Shown here: positions 21,857-53,003 of the stretch, in pieces
Position numbering within the stretch: position 1 is the stretch's first letter
Layout of the letters: every line of letters begins with the position of its first letter
The notes under the pieces: generated by a model
What the model saw: the letters and a program-made list of their open reading frames with translations, nothing else
What the model was told of the DNA's origin: nothing
Databases searched by the model: none
DNA from: Eublepharis macularius
Lineage: Eukaryota > Chordata > Lepidosauria > Squamata > Eublepharidae
Assembly: GCF_028583425.1 (NCBI RefSeq)
Contig: NC_072800.1
Span: 91,915,001-91,979,000, forward strand
Length of the DNA: 64,000 nt
Direction: 5' to 3'
Translations under genes and position numbers: made by a program

Positions 21857-23265
21857 AAGAGCTGCTTTTTTAAAATGCAAAAATTGCAGTTTCTGCACTG
21901 AAAAACAAAGCACTAAAAATTCAGTGCAGTATGTTTTTTTTCTACAATTTGCTCCTGTAAACAGGCACTGCGTACGAGGCTAACAATCTACAATCTGAGT
22001 TCTGCAAAGTCCTCAAAGCTTCCAATGGAAATACAAGACCTAAAATGTTCAAATCGGAGTGTTAAAAGTCACTTATTTGGGCAGCGTGACCCAAATGCTG
22101 CTGCTGAATCTCAAGTTTTTCACTGAAACTAGCATTTCTAAAGCTGATACCTAAACCTGAAAATACAGCTCAACTCAAAAAGAAAAAAGACACAGAACAA
22201 GTTGCACACCAAGAACAATGTAGCAGGACAGATAAAACCACCAACACCACAACTGGATTGTACAAATACACAATACTACAAGAAGTCTAAAACCTATTCT
22301 AAGTTCCCTAGGAAGACACTATTTAAAATCATAGCTAAACAGGTTTTATAGCCACATAAGATCAATGAAGTTTAATTTATAGCTATTCCTTTTAAATTAC
22401 ATAAAGTGCAAGCATAAAATTAGCTTCTGAGAAGGCAAGGGATCACTCCTTGCCTCGTAAAGATCTGTCCAAGTCATTGGGAGGAACTAACTGGCCAATC
22501 CAATTATGTCAATTACATCAGCATTAGCTTATATGGCTTTAAAATGGGATATAGGCAAATTTGTGGAGGACAGTCTCTCAGCCCTAATTGCTCATGGCGT
22601 CTCCGTGTTTCAGAGGGAGTGCAATTTCACACATTACTTATGGTTTCTTCCCAAGAAGCATCCAGCTGGAGACAAGATGAGAAAGGATCTTCTACCTGTC
22701 CAAACAATGCTCTTAAACTCTTGCAACCAAAGTGGGTTGTAGAGGCTTGAAGACCACTTATTATTTTAGCCGGAAGCATAGCAATTGCTCCCTTAGGGGA
22801 AGCAGAAAAACCCTGTGCGCAAGAAGTGCCACTGAAATTTGTAATGTGAGTCATACAGTAGGCAAATTAAGGGAGAACTTTGCTATCCTTTTCTATTAAG
22901 GGCACATCAGGCAGCTCTCAATGCATCATCGCATAACATAATCCAGCATTACTTCACTTCCCATATATCCTGGGACAAACTCCTTTTCAAAAACTACCCA
23001 CAAACATACAGTGGGGCAGTCTCAAGTCTGCTGGAATTCACAGCACTCTCCAATTCAGCATGAGAGAATGCTAATTTTTGCCACAATTTTATGGAACATT
23101 CTCTTGTAGCAGGTAAGGCCTCACAGAACTACCATCGCTAGTAAATATGTTCTCTCTGCAATCCTAAGTCCCTTTCAAGAATTTTATGACAACACAAATT
23201 GGAGACTATATGGCTTGTGCGCCAAGGCGCAGTCGCTCCTGGTCACAAAGGGCTTCTTGGCCAGA
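21857..23265. other. SNAP47 3' UTR and 3' flank
   Basis: Between the SNAP47 stop codon and the old DIRS terminus there is no further gene. The part next to 23,265 must be the SNAP47 3' UTR. On the minus strand an ATTAAA variant poly(A) signal occurs at 22,371-22,376; no AATAAA was found on that strand here, so the cleavage site is a guess. Open frames in this stretch show no family resemblance. Confidence 0.45.
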
Positions 23266-43741
<20,476 letters not shown>

Positions 43742-44554
43742 CACCTTCTTTCTTTCTTCTTCTCTTTCAAGGCCACTGGAACAGCCACCTTCAAAACAAG
43801 AAGCAAACAATTAAATTACACAGTCAATAAAGAAGTCTTCAATAAGTTCACTGATCGTTTTGGACATCCAAAGCCTTGCTGTGAAATTGCTCTTTTCTCT
43901 ATTTTGTGGAAGGGGTTACGAGACCAATCAATGGTACTTGGCTGGAATCTGAACCTTCTTCCCCAAGCCCAGATTTCCAACCACTAGAATGTACCACTTC
44001 TCAGGTGACACCAATAATAAGCCAATCATAGACTGGCTGTAGGAAGGATTTTTGCTAAGAAAGGTCTGTTAAACAAATTAAGTCGCCTTATCGGTGCATT
44101 TAGCTCAGTAACGAATACAGCAACTGGCATTGGCCCCAAGCAGGCATTCCTTCCCTCCTGACATGTTGATCAAGAGCCTTTAACTGGTCATATCTGGGAC
44201 TGATCAAGAGACATCATGATCAGTCCCTTGGCCTTGGGCCAGTCATTCTGTCAGCACAGTCTACCTCATAGGGGTGTGGCAGTGAAAAAATGGAAAGAGA
44301 ACCATACTGGCTTCCTTGAGCTCCTTGGAGGAGATAAAAACGTGCGACGTTATTCCCAAGCCATAGCACACAAATCAAAACACAAAAGACAAGAAGTGGG
44401 ATATTTCAAGAGGCAGTAACGGTGGTAGAGATTTGGAAGCTACGGAAAACTGTATTTTTCCTCAGGAAAACCAGAAACATTGAAGAAAACTGATATATAT
44501 GTAATATTTACCTTCCTATCAAACCTATACTTTTTCTGCTTTATATAAAATGTA

Positions 44555-45200
44555 GTGTTTATAACTTGGCCAGCATACAAAATTATACTATTTGCTATAC
44601 CTAAAAAATTTAAAAGTATAAAGACAAATGTTGTACAAATGCCCTTTAACCCTTTCTTGGCTTTTAAAGCTAGGAGGGAGGAAGTGAATGAAGCAGTAAC
44701 ATTACGACTCTTTCCTGGTTTTAAAAAAAACTATAAAAGAGAGTGCATAGCCAGGAGGGAGGAAGTGAACAGAGAATCAGCCTTATGAATCTTCCCTCAT
44801 TTTTAAAGCCGAGGGGGAGGAAGCATATGAAGCAGCAGTACTACCAATCTTACCTTGCTTTAATGATAAAAATGGTGGGAAAGGATGAATGCCTTTTTTA
44901 CAAGCAAAATTGCAAATCTTCCTATTACTTGAGAGTTGCAAACTGTTGTACCCTGTGCTACCTTAGCACTTCTTAATTTTTGCCATTTTACTGCTTAATA
45001 GTACATATCACATAACTTACTCAGCATATACAGTTGTACTATTTGTCACATTTATGGAATTTAGATACATAGATATGCCTTAGCTTTCTACAAGTGAAAT
45101 TTTGAACATACCCAATACTTGAATGAGTGAAAAAAGAGACAAAGCTGCAAGCATCTGCATTCTGTACTATCTTAAGCATATGCTTCTTAGCTACCGCTAC
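44555..45200. repeat. diverged local tandem duplications
   Basis: 'ataacttggccagcatacaa' (44,561) recurs as 'ataacttactcagcatatac' (45,012), followed in both by 'tactatttg'. Inside the first unit a shorter motif, 'aggagggaggaagtgaa', appears at about 44,671 and 44,752, and as 'gagggggaggaagcatatga' at about 44,811. Old duplicates, no coding sense. Confidence 0.55.
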
Positions 45201-45439
45201 CAGAACAGCAGGAATTAAATAGAAATTGAAAATACAGAACAACTTCTGTAGTAAGGAAAGTATGATTTTGACAGCAACGCTCTCCTATAGTTACCGTAAG
45301 ATTAACTAACAGCATCTTTGGACAGCAAATTAAATGTTGTGACATTGAAAGCACTGGCCTCTTTCAATAATAAATTATCATACATATCACAGTATATTAA
45401 TGTAATATCAATTAAATATTAATTTAAACAACATGCATA

Positions 45440-46170
45440 TGAAAATACGTTGTGTATTTATTTTATTTAGAACACTTGTGGGCCACCTTTCTACCCAAAT
45501 AGGGTTTCCAAGGTTGCAAACATTTAAAAAAATGTCAAACGTTTTAAACAGTTTAAATGCAAAACATTTAAAATAGTATAAAATAATTTTTTAAAACACA
45601 TACAAACAGGGAGGAGGGCCAGGAAGTATGCCAAATGAAACAAAAGTTTTCACCCGCTGGCAGAAGATAGCAAGAGGGGGACAGATGAAATCTCCCTGGG
45701 GAGGGAGTTCCAAAGTTTTGGTGTCATGACTGAGAAGACCCATTCTCAGGTTGCCACCTGTCCCGGCTCACATGGCACCCAAAGCAGGGCCTCAGGTAGG
45801 TTCATATGGATAGGTAGGACAGGTAGGTTCTTATGGGAGAAGGTGGTCCTTAAGGTATGCTGGCCTCAAGCCGTATAGAGCTTTAAAGGCCAATACTAGC
45901 ACCTTGGATGTGGCTGGAACAAGCTGGAATGATTATACTCCATTCTAGTCAGCATTCTGGTCACAGCATTCTGTACCAGCTTTCAATCAGGCTTCAAGGG
46001 CAGCTCCACAGGGACACGCTGCAGTGATCCAATCCAGATGTTACTGTAGTTACTATGTACTACAGAGGCAAGATCTTTCTTATCTAAACCATTCACAGGG
46101 GTTATCATTAATCTAAAGCTGAAGAGCGTCTTGCATAAAAAATAGAGGTAGGGACCATAGTCTTCACTGC
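45440..46170 (-). repeat. CR1/L2-like LINE 3' end, antisense
   Basis: Plus strand: 'tttagaacacttgtgggcca', 'cacccgctggcagaagatag' and 'gctttaaaggccaatactag', then 'cacgctgcagtgatccaatc'. Same family as 29,895-30,360 but longer. Confidence 0.65.
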
Positions 46171-46175
46171 TACGT

Positions 46176-46775
46176 TGCCTTACATAGGTCACATACTAAC
46201 CTATAAAGCCCTAAACGAACTGGGACCAGCATACCTGAGGAACCACCTCTCCCTGTATATGCCCTGGAGGATGCTGAGATCAGCAGGCAAACACCTACTG
46301 GTGGTCCCTGGCCCCAGGGAGGCTCGACTGGCCTTGAGCAGGGCCAGGGCATTTTCGGTCCTGGCCCCAACCTGGTGGAACTCTCTGTCAGAAGACACTC
46401 AGGCCCACCAAGATCTTCCATCTTTTCGGCAGGCCTGCAAGACGGAGATGTTCCACCAGACATATGGTTGAGGCTAACATTAAATCTATCAAATGAGACT
46501 CCCTGCTGGTCTCCTACCTGGGGGGGGGGAAGCTATATGGCCACCTGCCCCCCCCCACATGCATGAGGAGCCACAAAATATTGATCCAGACCATTACGCT
46601 TTCTATATATAGTGAACAGGTGAATTTCTTAAATTATCGTGTTGTGTTGTTAATTTTGTGATTTTATTGTACTCCTGTATTTTATCTTTTTTATTGTAAC
46701 CTGCCCTGAGCCCGCTCAAGGGGAGGGTGAGCTATAAATCAAATAAATAATAACAATAAGTAATAATAATTAAGT
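46176..46775 (+). mobile_element. L2-like LINE, 3' fragment with polymerase C-terminus
   Basis: An open frame at about 46,175-46,471 reads LTYKALNELGPAYLRNHLSL, then GKHLLVVPGPREARLALSRA, then RAFSVLAPTWWNSLSED. This is the C-terminal tail of L2/Jockey-type LINE ORF2 ('PxYLxxxL...RAFSVxAPxLWNSLP'). Further on comes the 3' end 'ctataaatcaaataaataat'. The copy is 5'-truncated; only the last part of ORF2 and the tail remain. Confidence 0.75.
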
Positions 46776-46829
46776 ATGTGTTCCTATTTACTACCTGTTG
46801 CTTCAAGTGTGGTCCTACTGGGTAGTTTT

Positions 46830-47050
46830 ATGTTGTCTAATGTCAGTCCTAGAATTGCTTATGCTCTGTTTCAGCATTTCTTCAACTCTGTATTGCATTT
46901 TTTGCTGTTATGTCTTTGTAACTTGCATTTATTTACCCTATGGCATTGTTTATTGAAAAGTCCTTGATACTGACTGTACTAATCTCTCATTATGTATTTT
47001 GCCTTGAATCTCAGTGAGAAAGGTGGACTATAAATGACATAAATAAACAT
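46830..47050 (+). repeat. LINE-like 3' tail
   Basis: Ends 'gagaaaggtggactataaat' followed by 'gacataaataaa', a typical LINE 3' terminus. Confidence 0.5.
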
Positions 47051-47580
47051 TTTGAGCAAGCAAAACTGTCTTAAAAAGCATTACATTCAAGCCAAAAGCT
47101 AAAACATTTCATAGGTATTCTTTTCCCCAGAGGGTGCACAAAATTTCCATTTTTCCAACAGAAAAACTAAAAAAAAAATCCCTAGGAAAAAAATTTCTCC
47201 TAATTTCACCCCAAATTTTTCCAGATCTCAGGGGAGGGGAGGATTCACAACTCTAAATTGGCAACATTGTCCAGTACAACCACATGTGCACAAAGGCCCA
47301 TCACTTAAACTATAAAAATGAAAAGTGGACTTGCACGCATGAATCTGCCATTATAGTTAAAATGTCCATATCATCACAATGCTTTTTAAGGGAATCAGCT
47401 CATGGATTCTGCTGCCTGTCCTCAGGCACACAGAAATCAAGGAATATACACACAATCAAGCCCACAGTTCCCATGAACATACAGAGCCGTTCTGCCCTCC
47501 ATAAAAAATCAGGGTTGTATATTGTTACAATTTTTTACCTTCTCCAGCATTTACATTCTTAAAGAAACTACCCAGTTTAC

Positions 47581-47685
47581 CTTCTCTGTTTGTGGATCCA
47601 AGATCTTCAGTCAACTTCCTTATAGCTGCCATTGCTGAAGTTTTATGAAGACACTGGTTGAGGTCCAATCTACCCCAAACAATGT
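47581..47685 (-). CDS. SNAP47: candidate upstream SNAP47 exon (alternative N-terminus or 5' UTR)
   Basis: On the SNAP47 strand a strong acceptor (ttaactctttcag|acattg) and donor (acagagaag|gtaaac) bound 105 bases. An ATG at 47,632 opens a 17-codon frame, MAAIRKLTEDLGSTNRE, plus one base. Spliced to the acceptor at 43,788 it runs in frame into the main protein, adding 33 residues (455 in total, close to the human long form of 464). Spliced to the acceptor at 43,775 it instead makes a 28-codon upstream frame whose TGA overlaps the main ATG. I see no clear sequence match to the human extension, so this is inference from splice signals and phase. Confidence 0.45.
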
Positions 47686-48394
47686 CTGAAAGAGTTAATA
47701 TACCAAGTACCCAGAAGGGGAGGGGTAATTCACAGTTTTAAAAAAAAATCTAAAAATAAAATTTTAAAAGGTTTTGCAAAGCGGATATTTGCCTGTCAGC
47801 CTATGATCCAAGTAAAGTAGCAGTCATGAGAAAATGCCAAATGTTACATACTTGCAGACTGCATGATTCACTTGTGAGCTATATATTTACCATCTGATTA
47901 GTCATTCTCATCACAGTCCCTAGTATACAAACAATGATCTGTTAATATCCTAGTGCTGCAAACACTTGCTTACTGCTATAGTATCTTGACTATATTAAGA
48001 AATCTGATCCTACGGATCTCTTCTGAGAAAAGAAGTTCCACAAACCTTCACTATGAATAACAAGAAGATGCAATGAAACCACACACAACAACAAGGTAAC
48101 CAACATGATCACATTTCCATAGTTTGTCATTTTTCAAACTGCTTCCCAGAAATCCTTAAAACAGTCTGGCATTGAAGGGACTGAGATGGAGATACCAAAT
48201 GAGTGGCTGACTTAGACTTGAACCAGCGACTTCAAGCATGCGCTTGAGCCACTGCACTTGTCAGCTCTATTACCTTCCAAGAAGAAGGAGCTGCAGCTTG
48301 GCCCTCCGCTCTGCCTGCATGAGTTGCAGGACTCATGAGGGGAAGGTTTGCTATCCGGCTTTCGATAAAAGACACTGTCTGCCAGAGAAGTTAG

Positions 48395-48600
48395 CCGTGT
48401 TAGTCTGTAGTAGCAAAATAGAAAAGAGTCCAGTAGCACCTTTAAGACTAACCAACTTTACTGTAGCATAAGCTTTCGAGAATCACAGTTCTCTTTGTCA
48501 GATGCATCTAACGAAGACAGCTGTGATTCTCGAAAGCTTATGCTACAGTAAAGTTGGTTAGTCTTAAAGGTGCTACTGGACTCTTTTGTCTGCCTAGAAT
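48395..48600. repeat. foldback MITE-like repeat, palindromic copy
   Basis: 'gtgttagtctgtagtagcaa' leads into 'gagtccagtagcacctttaa'; the right arm (about 48,520-48,585) is the reverse complement of the left. The arms are almost perfect for about 80 bases, so a transcript of either strand would form a long hairpin. Confidence 0.8.
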
Positions 48601-48889
48601 CATTCATGTTTCCCTCACTGGACCCCAAGCTGTACCCAGGAAAGAGGCGGCCAGGCACTGTCAACAATATCTCAGTATTAGTACATTATCAAATGTCCTC
48701 CTTTTACACACAATCACATACAAAAGTAGCCCAATAACCTACCCAGATCAGGAAGAAAAAAAGCTGCTTATAGTGGGGACAACAGGGAGTACAGAAGCAG
48801 TTGGGATAGCTCACTGACAAGCTTCCTTCTTTTCCACTTTGTATTTAAAGGCAACAGCAAAAAACTATGTCTTGGTCAAACAAAAATGA

Positions 48890-49060
48890 GCCAGACTATT
48901 GATCTATCAGGGCCAGTACTGTCTATTCTAACTGCAATGGCTCTCCAATGTCTCAGGAAGAAATCTTTCATATCACCTACAACTGGTTCCTTTTAACTGG
49001 AGATGCCGGGGACTGAATGTGAGACCTTCTGCCTTGAGCCACAGACCTTCATCCCAATGT
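48890..49060 (-). repeat. second-type tRNA SINE, antisense
   Basis: Plus strand: 'atggctctccaatgtctcag', 'catatcacctacaactggtt' and 'ttttaactggagatgccggg'. Same family as 34,895-35,050 and 61,045-61,255. Confidence 0.75.
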
Positions 49061-49852
49061 TCCCAGACAGACCCTCGCCTCAAAATCCACCAGGAAACTT
49101 CTGTAATAAACAGGCAAGTTGTCCACAACACTTCCTACACATTCTCTTCCTTTTCCCCTATGAACTGGCGTGTCTCTTTTTTGTTTTTGTATGACCTTTC
49201 ATCAGCAAGACAATCAACAGATGCATCAACCCTACCTCATCAGACGCATCACAGTACTTGCTTAAGATCAGTACATGTGCCTACCTTTAAGATTTATTGT
49301 ATCAACCTGTTCAGAACCATTTCATCTACTCCAGTTACAGGAAATCTTTTCCCCACTAGTTTAACCATTGCATAAAGGATCCATGACGGCTGGACAGTTT
49401 CAAAGCCAAAACTACAAGTTATACGGGAGTTTCATGACTGGAAATCCAGGTGTATAATTCAGCCCTAGAAAGCAGCTGCAAATACATACAGTGTACGACT
49501 GTATGCCAGTTTCATTCCTCAGATACTCTTCTCCTGGTGCTACCCTTGCCTAGAATGAATTAGGTCATGCACTTTCTCTGTGGTTGCTCTATCCTTCTGG
49601 AGCAGTCTCTAGAGCGGGTGTAGATAGCACCTTCTTTTGATGCATTCACAAGGTCAAGATTGTTTTATTCCAGTATGCCCTTATTTAACATATTTACATC
49701 CCACCATATCTCCACAGACTTAAGGTGGGTAACAATACAGCACCAAGATGCAAGGACACAAAAACATAGCAGTACTCTTTAATAAGATGTTTAAATGCAC
49801 ATAATTTAAAAGAATGCATCCAAATCTGCTGACCCACAGCAATCCTCTAACA

Positions 49853-50039
49853 CAGGGGTCCCCAACCTGCGGCCCGCAGGCCACATGCGGCCCCCAAGCT
49901 CTTTCTGTGCAGCCCTCCAACCTGCTTATTTGCTGCTATCACCCTGCAATTTTGTTGCATTTTGACTTAAGCTGTGGCCCTCTTTAGGCACTGGGCACTC
50001 TAATGCGGCCCCCATGTGCCAAAAGGTTGGGGATCCCTG
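49853..50039. mobile_element. hAT-type MITE ('caggggtccccaacc')
   Basis: 187 bases with terminal inverted repeats 'caggggtccccaacctgcgg' and the complement of 'gccaaaaggttggggatccc', ending 'tg'. No clear 8-base duplication remains, so it is older than the other two hAT copies. It interrupts an antisense LINE tail. Confidence 0.8.
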
Positions 50040-50567
50040 CAACAGATGCTCTCTGGAATAAAGCTGTCTTACCCACCTTACTGAACGCAACAAGTGAAGG
50101 TATCCTGCACACCCACTCTGGTAGACCACTCCAGCGAATCAGAACCACCACAAAAATATCTCATAAACCTAGCTGTTGCCATAACAAGAAATACAAGAGA
50201 GGGCACCATAAAGAGAAGAATGTCTGAAAAATGTAGCTGGTGTGTGGAAACATACCAGGAGATGGGAGCTCAAGAGCCACCTCCCAAGTCATTGCTATTT
50301 TATTTATACTCTCCTTTATTTATTTCTCAATGAGGCTCAAGGCATATTTCACAGCCTAAGTCAACCTAATCAATAGGATGAGATCTAATAAGCAACGTGA
50401 CATGACTAGGACTACAGCAGTCTGAAACAAACGACAAGTATTAGACGTATTAAAAATGCAGAAATCAGTAATAGGTATAAAAACGAAGCAGCGAGAGCAG
50501 GATATTACATACAGCAATAAATAAAGAAATAAGTATAGTTCATGGTCCTCCTATTCATTTATAAACA

Positions 50568-50740
50568 GTCCTCCAGAGTAGCACCTTAAAGACCAACAAG
50601 ATTTCCTGAGTATACTCTTTCAAAAGTTAAAGCTCCCTTTGTCAAATACCGTCAAAAACGTATACCCTAGAAATCTTGTTATTCTTTAAGGAGTGACTGA
50701 ACTCCAGTCTTGTTCTTTTACTACAGACCAATACTACCTA
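50568..50740. repeat. foldback repeat family, decayed copy
   Basis: 'ccagagtagcaccttaaaga' with an inverted, worn right half near 50,670-50,730 ('actacagaccaatactacct'). Confidence 0.55.
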
Positions 50741-51365
50741 CCTGAAACTATCTTCCTGTACCATGTTTTAATATAGACCTATTCGCTTTAGAGAAATGCC
50801 CTCCAGGACAATTTTGTTTCACAGTTTACAGAATGCCAGAAGAGTGGGAGCATTTTTGACCTCCTCAAGCAGGCCATTCCACAAGGCAGAGGGAAACAGC
50901 CCACCAGAAAGCCCCAAGGCAATATCATTACCAAACAGCCCTATTTGAGAATTCTTTCTTACCGTAGGTTGGAAATCTGTAGGGGGAAGAGCAGCTGGCA
51001 CTTCCTCAAGGGTCTAGATTTCACCCTGGAGCTTCCAAAAGATGACCCCTTAATTTACAGCTTAGAGGGGTGGGTAAAGCCACTGGCTTGGCCCAGCTAA
51101 GGTGGAACTGGTCCTGCAGTTTTCCTTATAGCAAAGAAAAGGAAAAGAAAAGCCTCAATGCTAGCATATCCACCAAAAGGGGGGGGGAGACATTCTGGGC
51201 CTCCCCCTTCAAAGACCACAAAGGACTAGCACCACTCAAGATTGCCAACTCCAGCCTAGGAAATTTCTGGAGATTTGAGTTCAGCGCCTGAGAAGGAAAT
51301 TTAGGAAAGGGTTTCATCTAGTATCTGGGGTAGACCACAGAGTCCAACCTCTAAACGCGCCAGCA

Positions 51366-51558
51366 GTTGCCAACTTCAGATCGGGGGATTCCGGGAGATT
51401 CAGGGGCAGAGCCTGGGAAGGGCCAGAGCCTAGCAGTGATAGAATGTCACTGAGTCCACCCTCGGAAGCTGCCACCCTCCAGGGGTAAGTGATCCCTGTA
51501 GTGTGCGGGTCAGTTGTGATTCTGGGAGAACGCCAGGCCCCACCGGGAGGTTGGCAAC
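51366..51558. repeat. 'ttgccaac' bounded repeat, copy A
   Basis: Bounded by 'gttgccaac' (51,366) and 'gttggcaac' (51,550-51,558), an inverted end pair. The body includes 'gattccgggagattcagggg' and 'gagaacgccaggccccaccg'. A partial copy precedes it at 51,247-51,290. Copy B lies inverted on the other side of the promoter. Confidence 0.7.
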
Positions 51559-51643
51559 GGACGCCCCCGCCTCGCCTCAAACAGAAGGAGGCAGAGGAGG
51601 ACGAACGCCCCGCGAGGCGGGAGAGGGGCCGGCCTCCGCTCAC

Positions 51644-51755
51644 CTGCCGCTCTGACTGGCGGGGAACAAGGAGGGGAAAGAGCTGAGGCGACAACCCCGA
51701 ACGCTGCCGCGCAAACCGTCCCTCTCTTCCTCGCTCGCGCCAGCCCGGCCACTCA
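51644..51755 (-). other. SNAP47: probable noncoding first exon of SNAP47
   Basis: A strong donor on the minus strand (gagcggcag|gtgagcgg) ends at 51,644 inside the CpG-rich block and just downstream, on this strand, of the CCAAT box at 51,787. There is no ATG in frame with the protein. The 5' border is not visible; the right edge given is a guess. Inference from position and splice signal. Confidence 0.5.
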
Positions 51756-51932
51756 CCGCGCGTGCGCCGAGCCGGCGCGCTCTCCCATTGGCTCTTTCTC
51801 ACCTCACGCTCCGCCCACCGCCGCTCTCTCCTCCTCTCGCGCCAACCCGGCCACCCACTGCGCCTGCGCCGAGCCAGCGCGCTCTCCCCTTGGCTTTTGG
51901 CTCCTCAAGCTCCGCCCACTGCCGTCTCAACC
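51734..51932. repeat. tandem duplication inside the promoter
   Basis: Unit 1 (51,734-51,835) starts 'ctcgcgccagcccggccact'; unit 2 (51,836 to about 51,932) starts 'ctcgcgccaacccggccacc'. Both contain 'gcgccgagcc' and 'gctccgccca'. Unit 1 has 'cccattggct' where unit 2 has 'ccccttggct', so only unit 1 keeps the CCAAT box. Confidence 0.85.
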
Positions 51933-51964
51933 GCCCAAACCGAGCATGCGCCGGCAATTGGGCG

Positions 51965-52025
51965 CGCCCTCTGAGGGATTAGCCGCTGCGGAAGCATTGA
52001 GCGGGTCGTGGATGGGGAGTCAGAG
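51965..52025 (+). other. JMJD4: probable noncoding first exon of JMJD4
   Basis: The sequence 'gggagtcagag|gtgagt' gives a strong plus-strand donor at 52,025-52,026 at the JMJD4 side of the CpG block. A matching acceptor (acctgttag|gttggg) lies at 54,604, 30 bases ahead of the JMJD4 ATG. The left edge is a guess. An NRF1-like palindrome follows just inside the intron. Confidence 0.5.
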
Positions 52026-52389
52026 GTGAGTTTGCGCATGCGCGCTTGCCAGGGGGAGGACTGACAGGTGGGAGAGGAAAATGGGGGAGGGGAACAGGGA
52101 CTCCCTGAGGGGATAATGGGCAAAAATGAGGAGGGGGTCGAAGGGAGGGGAGGCATTGGAGAAGGCATTGGGGGTGGGGGGAGAAAGGGGTCCAGTGAGA
52201 AATGGGGACCGAGGAAAGGATACATAGAGGAGTATTGAGGGGAGGGACAAACATTAAGGTGGGAGTGGGTTTGAGGGGGGTAATTCTAGTGGGTTATGGC
52301 AGTTAGGAATTGGGGGGAGGGTCATTATCTGAAATTCAGGGAAGGGCTTGACAGAAGTGTTAAAAGGCCCAGAAAAGGTGGGGGGTTGG

Positions 52390-52600
52390 GTTGCCAGCCT
52401 CCAGGTAGTGGCTGGAGATCTCCCGGAATTAAAACTGGTCTCCAGGCCACAGAGATCAGTTCACCTGGAGAAAATGGCGACTTTGGGGGGTGGACTTTAT
52501 GGAATTATGCCATGCCAAGGTCTTTTCCCTCCCCAACCCCCACTTTCTCCAGGTTTCTCCCCCCAGATCTCCAGGAATTTCCCAACTTGGAACTGGCAAC
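52390..52600. repeat. 'ttgccaac' bounded repeat, copy B (inverted to copy A)
   Basis: Starts 'gttgccagcctccaggtagt' and ends 'ttggaactggcaac'. The body has 'ggagatctcccggaattaaa' and 'gagatcagttcacctggaga'. Opposite orientation to 51,366-51,558. Confidence 0.7.
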
Positions 52601-52907
52601 ACCAGTGGGGCGTGGTGGTATGGAAAACAAAAAGGGGGAGGGGCAGAGTTTCCTCCTTACATGTTCTGAGGGGCCTACGAAATTACAGGGGAGCCGCAGT
52701 GTGTTGGGGGGAGGAGTTTGAAGGCAGGTATAAGACTCTTGGGTTTGTGTGTATAGTTTGGTTTTTAAAAAAGCAAAACGATGTATTTTTCTTATATATA
52801 ACTGGTTATTGTGAAGTTTGCATTTGGGTAAAAACTGTGAAGAAGGGACACTTTAGGTTGGGGGGGTTGGATACATATAGTCTGAGCCTAAGTATAGGCT
52901 CTGCCAA

Positions 52908-53003
52908 ACTTACAGTGCAATCCTAAGCAGTGTTACTTCAGTCTAAGCTCATTGAAATCAATGGGCGTAGACTGAAGTAACTCTGCTTAGGCTTGCATTG
53001 TTG
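52908..53003. repeat. short palindromic repeat, best copy
   Basis: 'cagtgcaatcctaagcagtg' and 'gtaactctgcttaggcttgc' are inverted arms around 'cattgaaatcaatg'. About 85 bases fold into one hairpin. Confidence 0.85.

Larger units (their letters stand above)
43776..51643 (-). other. SNAP47: SNAP47 intron(s) upstream of the main start (7.9 kb)
   Basis: Contains a diverged tandem duplication (44,555-45,200), LINE pieces (45,440-46,170 and 46,176-46,775), another LINE-like tail (46,830-47,050), a candidate exon (47,581-47,685), a foldback repeat (48,395-48,600), a tRNA SINE (48,890-49,060), antisense LINE tail pieces near 49,660-50,135, 50,290-50,540 and 50,770-50,960, a hAT MITE (49,853-50,039) and 'ttgccaac' repeats (51,247-51,558). 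Nothing was recognised in 43,776-44,554, 47,051-47,580, 47,686-48,394 or 49,061-49,660. Confidence 0.65.
51645..52050. promoter_or_regulatory. CpG-island bidirectional promoter of SNAP47 and JMJD4
   Basis: A CpG-dense block between outward-facing first-exon donors (minus at 51,644, plus at 52,025). It holds an inverted CCAAT box (attgg, 51,787-51,791), GC boxes ('ctccgccca' at about 51,810 and 51,910) and NRF1-like sites ('gagcatgcgcc' near 51,943; 'tgcgcatgcgcg' at 52,033). No TATA box. Human SNAP47 and JMJD4 are also head-to-head, which supports a shared promoter. Confidence 0.8.

Noticed and set aside
52348-52926. 192-codon plus-strand frame near the JMJD4 first intron
   Set aside because: It runs through a dispersed repeat (52,390-52,600) and G-rich DNA. 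No family resemblance, and it is not needed for the JMJD4 model.
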